This document shows positions 24,401-36,400 of a stretch of 64,000 nt of DNA, piece by piece. This DNA comes from Sipunculus nudus. Its lineage: Eukaryota > Annelida > Sipuncula > Golfingiida > Sipunculidae. The stretch is from contig CM049317.1 in the NCBI GenBank assembly GCA_026874595.1, positions 42,682,401 through 42,746,400 of the forward strand, in the 5' to 3' direction. A model generated the notes under the pieces. It was not told where the DNA came from. It was given only the letters and a program-made list of their open reading frames with translations, and made no database searches. Each line of letters begins with the position of its first letter. Position 1 is the stretch's first letter. The translations under genes were made by a program, and so were the position numbers.

Positions 24401-27400
24401 CATTATGGGAGTTGAAACTTCCAGTCATCAGAAATCACATAAGAAATATTAAATATTAGCATTGGTGATTTGTAGAATTCAATTTATCTGGGCAACCGTT
24501 TTAATTTTTAGAAATAATTAAATAGGAGAAGTCCTCATTCATTAGCTTTATCAAAACTGCTTTATATGATTTTCAATCATCCATACAAATACTGAGTTTA
24601 TATATTCAGTCTGCTGCCTTTTTCATTGTAATGTTGACTGATATAGACAAGAACGTTCTGTCTCTGACGTACCTCTGAGAAGGGGAAGGTTGTAGATGGA
24701 AAAACTCATAATAAGTTTTGAACTGATTGTCACGTAGAAGGGAATGAAAAATACATTGTTTTCACTTTCAGTGATTTTTCTTTTAAATGCAGTTTTTTTG
24801 TAAGCCAGGATATCTGCTAGTTAACAAAAGGGTTTGGGCGAGGACAGCGAAAAAAAAAAAAAAAGAATAAAAAAGAATATTGCCACTGATTTTTGCCAGC
24901 CTGGCAGATTTGACCGTCTCTCCGGGAGAACGGTCGGCATATTCCGGTATGCTGGCGCTTATATTCGAGCCCCGTATAGTGTTAGAGCCTATACAGTTTG
25001 CCTTGTGGGCAATATTACGTGATCTTAACAGCTACAATAAATTAAACGATCGAAAGAATGGAAAACGTGGAGTCTTGGAATAATGTTAAGATTAACCCTC
25101 AGACAAACAACTGGAATGTTTGATGATTATAGTTACCCGAGGTGTTTTTCTTTTACCTTGTCATAAAGGGGTCCTCCAGTTGTAATTTTCATTTATTAAT
25201 TGCAGTGACTGTATCAGGAGAATTCAAAGGGATGATGGTTCAGGCAAGAACCGAGAGTGGCGCTGTTGTCGGGACCTTCTCTGATTTACCAGAGGGCACC
25301 AAGACCACCAGATGCTCAGCGGCAGACGACACTTGGACGCACAGTTCCAGTGCCGCCAAGAAGGACATATCCGTCATGTGGAAGCCCCCAAGCAATGACG
25401 TAGGGCCGGTCAAATTTCGGTAAGTTATCATTAGCGACATATTATATTGTACAATAAATAAATTTAGTCAGGGAGACAGCATCCATAAGTGTGACACTGG
25501 GTATGATTACAATTGCTTCGAGGCTCCGCATGTAGGACATGCGTTTATTCCCGTTCGTGTGTGTGTGTGTCAGTGCTTGTGTATGTTTGTTCACAACATT
25601 ACTCACGCAATCATGAACGGAATCCCTTGAAAGGACATCTCGGGTATAGGCCAATGAAGAATCGATTAGATTTTGGTGTAGACCGGCTCATGCTCTCAAT
25701 CCAGGAAGGGCTTCCAGGGATATTCACAAATGTGCAGTCACATATGCACGAATGAACTTCGGAATAGGGGCATGATAAGTGATTCCAAAAAAAAAAGCTC
25801 CGTGCACCCCGGCAGTGGCCGGATCAGGTCACGGTCGAGCGCCCGGTACTTCGTGTGAGGATTTTCAGTGTTCATCTACAATACGGCAATGTTACACCGG
25901 CAATTTCAAAGTATGAACTTCAGCACGGTGATTCAGTGTTCGCAGAGCCTTTTTAAACGTGCTTTCAATTCTGAGGTGAGCACCCCAAATTAGGGACACC
26001 GACATAGCGAAGGCTTGCAGTCCTTGGAATGCAGTTTTCTAGTTACATATAATATGGTAAAGGTGGTACATCGATCATGAATCAAGGTGATGCCACCTTG
26101 TCACGCATGGGCAATTTATTTGGCGCCAAATTCCAAAAAGGCGTCTGTAAATAGTAAAAAAAAAAATCATAAAATGGATGAAAGAGAAGCTTTTACCCGA
26201 ATGATTACAATTTTGTCCCCCATAAAATGTTGATCGGTGGCCACGTGTCATTCGTGAGGAATCTTTGGTTTGGCGCCAAAATCCATGTTGGCGGCTATGG
26301 AACCACAATCACTGGATGCAAAGTTGACCTTTAAAAAGGTGATTGCAGTAAAACATCACTTAATCTTTGAGGGAAATTAAATTAAATTAAATCAAATCAC
26401 AGTGTTTTCAAAGGAAGCTTTTATTTTTGCTTCTTTTAACTGTTTTGAATATGGATGGCCATCAAACAAAATGGCCGACTTGCAAAAATGACCATAAAGA
26501 CTGACAAACAAAATGACAGAACTCTTGAAAACTATTTCTGATATGAAAGCTTTAAATGTGGCAAAATGAATGTGGTGACATCGTTGACGTTTCGGGAGCC
26601 ATATGCGCATGCGCACCATAACATACGTGCGACACGCGCAGTGTTGATGGTATTTTTATTATAGGGAATGGAGACGTAAATCCTATATTATGGATATTTA
26701 AAGACTATCCGATTTGCATGATTGTTCCTAACAGGGTGACCGAGTATCACAAAGCTTATCATTTTGGCATTTGTTAAATGCCATTCATTCATGTTGTTAG
26801 AGTAAAATGTTTATCGACGTGTATATATTCGGTGGAGTCTTTTTTTTCACTCTCAACACAAAACGCCTGCAAAAATATTCATACAATTACATATTTTCAT
26901 CATTTCTACACCTTTTTCTGTAATTAATTAAAAAAAGTAAATTTTAAATTAAGACGGCAAAAAGGTTGACTATGTATATGAATTTCCATGCTACACAATA
27001 TAACGTAACACAATATATACTTCTGTTGAGTTTGAAATGACTAATATGGTAGGAGAAGACAAATATTTAAAATTTTAATTTTTCAATTTTTTATTCCTAC
27101 ATTTATAATTAGAAATAGAGTCTTTCGACCAACTAGTATGAAATAAGCAGACTAAAATCATATGCAGTTCATGTCTTCCTCGGTTTAATAAAAAAATGGT
27201 AAGGAAATATGAAATATCAACATATTTCCGATTTTAATTTTTAATTTAAATTTGAAATTTTAGAAAAATCCAAGATGACGATTCAATTGTGTGATAAAAA
27301 TCGTTATCATACGCAATGTCACACCTTAGATGAGAGTCAGGGACTGTCTCATTGATTGTAATTATTGAAAGTATGATTTCGCAAGTTTAAAGACAGCTGT

Positions 27401-30400
27401 AGATGCGGTTTATTTTTCTTTTTCTAGAAAATTCGAACTGCCACTCAACTTAATAAAAATTAAATAAATTATTCATTTGTTGTGGATATGTATATATATT
27501 TTTTCATATTTAGATTGCTCCGGATTTAAAGAACGATCGTAAATTTCAGTCCTCTGTTCCACACTTAATGGCCTGGTGTATATGTTGTACATTTATTTAT
27601 AATCAGAACTTATTCGAGAATACTAAACATTACCCTCAAAACTTCCGTGTTCTTTATTACAGAGTTACCGTGGTGCAGCAGTTTCGAACCTTCTGGGTGG
27701 GCCTGGAGTCTGCCGTACTTACTTATTCCTCAGGTAAGAAAGCCAGGGGGTAAAGTGGCATACAGGTCACGTGCTTGTTGTATATACATGTATATATGCC
27801 TCCAAAATTTAACGTCAGGATGAGAAATATCTAAAAAGTATCTTCTTGTCATAATGTTTGTCTTTTCTGAATGCGTAATACTTTACCATGGTGTGATGTA
27901 TTGCTGAAGATTGAAGGTGTAGTTATGCTTTGGTGGTCATTTGCCAATCCAGGTTTACATGATACCTGTCAGCTAATCAGGGACGAATACGGGTATTTTA
28001 AAAAAAAGGCTGCGATATGTTGACTGAAGTGACAGGGTCAAAGATCCTTTTTAATAGACGTTGAATGGATGATATATAGTACTTGGTGCTATAGATGTAT
28101 ACTCTGTAATGTGGCCTTGTACAAAAAAGGTGTTTGTGATACACAGGTCATGGCATGTGCACAGGACGTGAGTAATGCCAATTTGCTGGTCTATACTAGA
28201 ATAAGGGAGAAGTAAAAAACTGCAGCAAGTATGGAGGAATGACTCAGTCGATTACATCAGTCCTTCAGAGATTCCAGAAGCTTGCACATCGCATAAAACC
28301 ACGAGTTTCACAGGTCAACAATAGACATGATCTTCTTTCTGGCAACTCGTAGAGAAATCCAAAGACCAACAGGAACCTCCCTATCTACGATTTCTTGATC
28401 TGACCAAAGCTTTCGATCTTGTTAGCAGAGATGAATCTTTTAAGATTCTCTCTGTAACTGGATGCCAACCCAAGCTCCTCAGCCTCATCAAGTCATTCAA
28501 TGATGATTTGTTGAGCACATTGCAGTACGACGGCTCCCTGTCAGAAGACTCCGAAGTAAAATGTAGGGTGAAACAAGGTTGTGTCCTCAGACCAACCCTC
28601 TTACGAATCTTCTTTGCTGGTGCTGCTCAGACACGCATTCAAATCAACCATTCTAGGCAAACTTTTCAAAATTTACCGTCTGACGGCCAAGACCGAGACA
28701 AAGGAGGTGCTCATTAGGGATATGATCTTTGAAGACAACGCAGCGACACTCCGAAACAGAACGTCCGTATTTGATCACTTCGCAGCAGTATGCGGCCCCA
28801 CAATCAACCTGAAGAATATTGAAGAGATGGATCAGGGAACTCCTAGTCTTCCATCTATTTAAATCAAGGACTGCCAACTGTCAGTTGTCTACCAGTTCAC
28901 CTACCTGGCCTGAAGTATCACAGACGACCTATCACTTGATGGAAAACTGAGCAAACGGATAGACAGGGCAACCTTCACTCTCCCCCGACTAATAAAGAGT
29001 GTTAATTTGCAGTTAACCATATACATAGTTGTATGCAAGGCCTGCATGTCAGCACCCTCCTCAATGACAGTGAATCCTGGAGTACCTATTCCTCACAGGA
29101 AAGGTGTTACGGACCCTAATATAAACAGATCACGTAATTTTGTTATGGAGAAAAAAATCAGATTCTGTAACACTAGGAAACTGAAATGTCTATGGGAATG
29201 AATGAAGAAGTCAGTGGTTTTTTTGGTTAACAAAAAACTATTATTTATTCCAACGATAAGTTCTTTAAATGTATACTCTCGGAGAATGACAGTCCAGCGT
29301 AAAGCTCTTGTAACAATCCAGAAAGTAAACTGATGTCCAAATGCATAAAATCCAGGAGAAAGGCTGAAGAAAATCTATAATTGCCACACTCGTCGGATAA
29401 GGTCCTAGAAACTGACACACGCTGCTGCGTCCGCTGGAATCTTCTCTGCTGCTCTCCCGGCTCTAAAACCCGCCCCTTTATATACACTTCACCCCAAGCC
29501 GAGAATTTTCCACTTCTCGAACAGTCTAAAAGATCTTACACAACACAGTAAGCACGCGTTACAGCAATCATCTAAAAAAACATCGCCGTGCCTCTACACA
29601 CAATGGTGTACACGTGAGCTCGCCCCAAGCCAGCATGACAACAAGAGTTCAACCAGTACGGATTAAACTGCGAATGTAACAAACGGCCCGGCGAGGGTGT
29701 CACAACAGGAGTTACGCCCGTGTCACACAAAAAAAGAGCACCTGTAACTAAGGAAACTCAAAGTTTTCCACATGAGGTGCCCAAGTCGCATCCTGGGAAT
29801 CTCGTGGCAAGACAAGCGTCTATACAGAAAACTGGGGCCCTTGTTACAAACATGGTATCATGGAGGAACGTAGTGTCGGAAGCAGTTCGTAATGGAGAGT
29901 GGATACACTCCTGCAGGAAAAGCTGTTTTCATAAATAATTACAACTGATAAATCTTATTGTTTGTACTCATTTAAATACATGTATATACAATGGGAATGT
30001 CCCTTCTTGACTTGATATTTGTTGTATGTATTTAATTTTTTGGTTTAAATCTCCCATCTTAAACTGTATGTGGCGGGAGAGTAGACACATCTCCCCCATC
30101 CCGAGTAAAAACTTCGGGAAACATGTCCCCCACCTTTTGACACCTGTGTGTATGTGCATGTTTTTGTATGAGATAATGTCTTAACCATGTCCGGTGTTTT
30201 TTTAGGTCCCGTTACTGCTTTAACAACCAGTGTCCCTGGTCCGAGTGACGCTGGTACTCAGAACACCCCAGAGCCAACAGCCGTCGCGGGGACTGTCTTT
30301 GAATATACACCAGAACCAACAGCAGCAGGTAGACGGGGTCACCACATCTCATACTGGGGGGGGGGGGACGTATCTACAAAACAGCCTTATATCCCTATAC

Positions 30401-33400
30401 ATATAACATTTTCCAAATACTATCTTTTTTTTTGGAAGACCTCCGTAATTTCATCTTAAAACTGTGGAACTATGTATTCTTCTTATATTTTGTTTTAAGT
30501 AAAAGAGATCAAAACAGTATAGTTCTCTAAATTACGAATACTTGCCCTTCTACCTCCATTTTATCTTTGTTTACGCTATACTGCTTATACCTGTAGGTAA
30601 CATCTTTTAATGTTTTGGTATAATATCATTTTCTGGAGAATGGTCCTAAAGGACATTGTTTTTTATTTAAATTTCCCTATGTATTACAGGTCCTTATATT
30701 GACAGAATTTCACCCTGGCAAAGATTTTTTTTACCATTGCCTCCTTGATAGTAAATGTTTCCACACACGCATGTTGCCGTTATCAAGCTGTTAGCTTGAT
30801 GGTGAATGTTTACACACACGCATGCTGCCGTTATCATGTTTTTACCTTGATGGTGAATGTTTACAAACACGCATGCTGCCGTTATCAAGCTGTTACCTTG
30901 ATGGTGAATGTTTACACACACGCATGCTGCCGTTATCATGTTTTTACCTTGATAGTGAATGTTTACAAACACGCATACTGCCGTTATCAAGCTGTTATCT
31001 TGAAAGTGAATGTTTACACACACGCATGCTGCCGTTACCAAGCTGTTACCTTGATGGTGAATGTTAACACACACGCATGCTGCCGTTATCATGTTTTTAC
31101 CTTGATAGTGAATGTTTACAAACACGCATGCTGCCGTTATCATGTTTTTACCTTGACGGTGAATGTTTACAAACACGCATGCTGCCGTTATCAAGCTGTT
31201 ACCTTGACGGTGAATGCTTACACACACGCATGCTGCCGTTATCATGTTTTTACCTTGATGGTGAATGTTTACACACACGCATGCTGCCGTTATCATGTTT
31301 TTACCTTGATAGTGAATGTTTACACACACGCATGCTGCCGTTATCATGTTTTTACCTTGCTAGTGAATGTTTACACACACGCATGCTGCCGTTACAATGT
31401 TTTTTACCTTGCTAGTGAATGTTTACAAACAGGCATGCTGCCGTTATCATGTTTTTACCTTGATAGTGAATGTTTACAAACAGGCATGCTGCCGTTATCA
31501 TGTTTTTACCTTGATAGTGAATGTTTACACACACGCATCCTGCCGTTATCAAGCTGTTATCTTGATAGTGAATGTTTACACACACGCATGCTGCCGTTAT
31601 CATGCATTGACCTTGATATGGAACGTTTACACACACGCATGCTGCCGTTATCAAGCTCTTACCTTAATGGTGAATGTTTACACACACGCATGCTGCCGTT
31701 ACAATGTTTTTTACCTTGATGGTGAATGTTTACAAACACGCATGCTGCCGTTATCAAGCTGTTACCTTGATGGTGAATGTTTACACACACGCATGCTGCC
31801 GTTATCATGTTTTTACCTTGATGGTGAATGTTTACACACACGCATGCTGCCGTTATCATGTTTTTACCTTGATAGTGAATGTTTACAAACACGCATGCTG
31901 CCGTTATCAAGCTGTTACCTTGATAGTGAATGTTTACACACATGCATGCTGCCGTTACCAAGCTGTTACCTTGATGGTGAATGTTAACACACACGCATGC
32001 TGCCGTTATCATGTTTTTACCTTGATAGTGAATGTTTACAAACACACATGCTGCCGTTATCAAGCTGTTACCTTGACGGTGAATGTTTACACACACGCAT
32101 GCTGCCGTTATCATGTTTTTACCTTGATGGTGAATGTTTACACACACGCATGCTGCCGTTATCATGTTTTTACCTTGATAGTGAATGTTTACAAACACGC
32201 ATGCTGCCCTTATCATGTTTTTACCTTGATATGGAACATTTACACACACGCAAGCTGCCGTTATCAAGCTCTTCCCTTAATGGTGAATGTTAACACACAC
32301 GCATGCTGCCGTTACAATGTTTTTTACCTTGATGGTGAATGTTTACAAACACGCATGCTGCCGTTATCAAGCTGTTACCTTGATGGTTAATGTTTACACA
32401 CACGCATGCTGCCGTTATCATGTTTTTACCTTGATGGTGAATGTTTACACACACGCATGCTGCCGTTATCATGTTTTTACCTTGATAGTGAATGTTTACA
32501 AACACGCATGCTGCCGTTATCAAGCTGTTACCTTGATAGTGAATGTTTACACACATGCATGCTGCCGTTACCAAGCTGTTACCTTGATGGTGAATGTTAA
32601 CACACACGCATGCTGCCGTTATCATGTTTTTACCTTGATAGTGAATGTTTACAAACACGCATGCTGCCGTTATCATGTTTTTACCTTGATGGTGAATGTT
32701 TACAAACACGCATGCTGCCGTTATCAAGCTGTTACCTTGACGGTGAATGTTTACACACACGCATGCTTCCGTTATCATGTTTTTACCTTTATGGTGAATG
32801 TTTACACACACGCATGCTGCCGTTATCATGTTTTTACCTTGATAGTGAATGTTTACACACACGCATGCTGCCGTTATCATGTTTTAACCTTGCTAGTGAA
32901 TGTTTACACACACGCATGCTGCCGTTACAATGTTTTTTACCTTGATAGTGAATGTTTACAAACAAGCATGCTGCCGTTATCATGTTTTTACCTTGATAGT
33001 GAATGTTTACACACACGCATCCTGCCGCTATCATGTTTTACCTTGATAGTGAATGTTTACACACACGCATGCTGCCGTTATCATGTTTTTACCTTGATAG
33101 TGAATGTTAACACACACGCATGATGCCGTTATCAAGCTGTTACCTTGATGGTGAATGTTTACACACACGCATGCTGCCGTTACCATGTTTTTACCTTGAT
33201 AGTGAATGTTTACACACACGCATGCTGCCGTTATCAAGCTGTTACCTGGATGGTGAATGTTTACACACACGCATGCTGCCGTTATCATGTTTTAACCTTG
33301 ATATGGAACGTTTACACACACGCATGCTGCCGTTATCAAGCTCTTACCTTGATGGTGAATGTTTACACACACGCATGCTGCCGTTATCATGTTTTTACCT

Positions 33401-36400
33401 TGATGGTGAATGTTTACACACACGCATGCTGCCGTTATCAAGCTGTTACCTTGATGGTGAATGTTAACACACACGCATGCTGCCGTTATCAAGCTCTTAC
33501 CTTGATGGTGAATGTTTACAGACCCGCATGCTGCCGTTATCATGTTTTTACCTTGATGGTGAATGTTTACACACACGCATGCTGCCGTTATCAAGCTGTT
33601 ACCTTGATGGTGAATGTTAACACACACGCATGCTGCCGTTATCAAGCTCTTACCTTGATGGTGAATGTTTACAGACCCGCATGCTGCCGTTATCATGTTT
33701 TTACCTTGATAGTGAATGTTAACACACACGCATGCTGCCGTTATCAAGCTGTTACCTTGATGGTGAATGTTTACACACACGCATGCTGCCGTTACCATGT
33801 TTTTACCTTGATAGTGAATGTTTACACACACGCATGCTGCCGTTATCAAGCTGTTACCTTGATGGTGAATGTTTACACACACGCATGCTGCCGTTACCAA
33901 ACTGTTACCTTGATGGTGAATGTTAACACACACGCATGCTGCCGTTATCATGTTTTTACCTTGATAGTGAATGTTTACACACACGCATGCTGCCGTTATC
34001 ATGTTTTTACCTTGATGGTGAATGTTTACACACACGCATGCTGCCGTTATCAAGCTCTTACCTTGATGGTGAATGTTTACACACACGCATGCTGCCGTTA
34101 TCAAGCTGTTACCTTGATGGTGAATGTTTACAAACACGCATGCTGCCGTTATCATGTTTTTACCTTGATATTGAACGTTTACACACACGCATGCTGCCGT
34201 TATCAAGCTGTTACCTTGATGGTGAATATTTACAAACACGCATGCTGCCGTTATCATGTTTTTACCTTGATATTGAACGTTTACACACACGCATGCTGCC
34301 GTTATCAAGCTGTTACCTTAATGGTGAATGTTTACAAACACGCATGCTGCCGTTATCATGTTTTTACCTTGATATTGAACGTTTACACACACGCATGCTG
34401 CCGTTATCAAGCTGTTACCTTGATGGTAAATGTTTACACACACGCATGCTGCCGTTATCATGTTTTTACCTTGATAGTGAATGTTTACAAACAGGCATGC
34501 TGCCGTAATCAAGCTGTTACCTTGATGGTGAATGTTTACAAACACGCATGCTGCCGTTATCAAGCTGTTACCTTGATAGTGAATGTTTACACACACGCAT
34601 GCTGCCGTTATCAAGCTGTTACCTTGATAGTGAATGTTTACACACACGCATGCTGCCGTTATCATGTTTTTACCTTGATAGTGAATGTTTACACTCAGGC
34701 ATGCTGCTGTTATCAAGCTGTTACCTTGATGGTGAATGTTTACAAACACGCATGCTGCCGTTATCAAGCTGTTACCTTGATGGTGAATGTTTACACACAC
34801 GCATGCTGCCGTTATCAAGCTCTTACCTTGATAGTGAATGTTTACAAACAGGCATGCTGCCGTTATCAAGCTGTTACCTTGATGGTGAATGTTTACAAAC
34901 ACGCATGCTGCCGTTATCAAGCTGTTACCTTGATAGTGAATGTTTACACACACGCATGCTGCCGTTATCAAGCTGTTACCTTGATAGTGACTGTTTACAC
35001 ACACGCATGCTGCCGTTATCATGTTTTTACCTTGATAGTGAATGTTTACAAACAGGCATGCTGCCGTTATCAAGCTGTTACCTTGATGGTGAATGTTTAC
35101 AAACACGCATGCTGCCGTTATCAAGCTGTTACCTTGATGGTGAATGTTTACACACACGCATGCTGCCGTTATCAAGCTGTTACCTTGATGGTGAATGTTT
35201 ACACACACGCATGCTGCCGTTATCATGTTTTTACCTTGATGGTGAATGTTTACACACACGCATGCTGCCGTTATCATGTTTTTACCTTGATTGTGAATGT
35301 TTACAAACACGCATGCTGCCCTTATCATGTTTTTACCTTGATAGTGAATGTTTACACACACGCATGCTGCCGTTATCATGTTTTTTACCTTGCTAGTGAA
35401 TGTTTACACACACGCATGCTGCCGTTACAATGTTTTTTACCTTGATAGTGAATGTTTACAAACAGGCATGCTGCCGTTATCATGTTTTTACCTTGATAGT
35501 GAATGTTTACACACACGCATCCTGCCGCTATCATGTTTTTACCTTGATAGTGAATGTTTACACACACGCATGCTGCCGTTATCAAGCTGTTATCTTGATA
35601 GTGAATGTTTACACACACGCATGCTGCCGTTATCATGTTTTTACCTTGATATGGAACATTTACACACACGCAAGCTGCCGTTATCAAGCTCTTACCTTAA
35701 TGGTGAATGTTTACACACACGCATGCTGCCGTTACAATGTTTTTTACCTTGATGGTGAATGTTTACAAACACGCATGCTGCCGTTATCAAGCTGTTACCT
35801 TGATGGTTAATGTTTACACACACGCATGCTGCCGTTATCATGTTTTTACCTTGATGGTGAATGTTTACACACACGCATGCTGCCGTTATCATGTTTTTAC
35901 CTTGATAGTGAATGTTTACAAACACGCATGCTGCCGTTATCAAGCTGTTACCTTGATAGTGAATGTTTACACACATGCATGCTGCCGTTACCAAGCTGTT
36001 ACCTTGATGGTGAATGTTAACACACACGCATGCTGCCGTTATCATGTTTTTACCTTGATAGTGAATGTTTACAAACACGCATGCTGCCGTTATCATGTTT
36101 TTACCTTGATGGTGAATGTTTACAAACACGCATGCTGCCGTTATCAAGCTGTTACCTTGACGGTGAATGTTTACACACACGCATGCTTCCGTTATCATGT
36201 TTTTACCTTTATGGTGAATGTTTACACACACGCATGCTGCCGTTATCATGTTTTTACCTTGATAGTGAATGTTTACACACACGCATGCTGCCGTTATCAT
36301 GTTTTAACCTTGCTAGTGAATGTTTACACACACGCATGCTGCCGTTACAATGTTTTTTACCTTGATAGTGAATGTTTACAAACAGGCATGCTGCCGTTAT

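Noticed and set aside
26075-26619. Minus-strand open frames in intron 2
   Set aside because: No domain, low-complexity composition, and the region is better explained as intron with palindromic motifs.
29245-29487. 80-codon minus-strand open frame in intron 3
   Set aside because: It spans exactly the TATA-to-AATAAA part of the LTR-like insertion, so it is more likely LTR sequence than a gene.
33145-35445. 766-codon open frame of a 17-residue repeat
   Set aside because: It lies inside the 51-bp array, whose period is divisible by three; one stop-free unit keeps the frame open indefinitely. Equally long frames are open on the other strand, the ends coincide with one-base indels, and the array lies between two well-supported exons.
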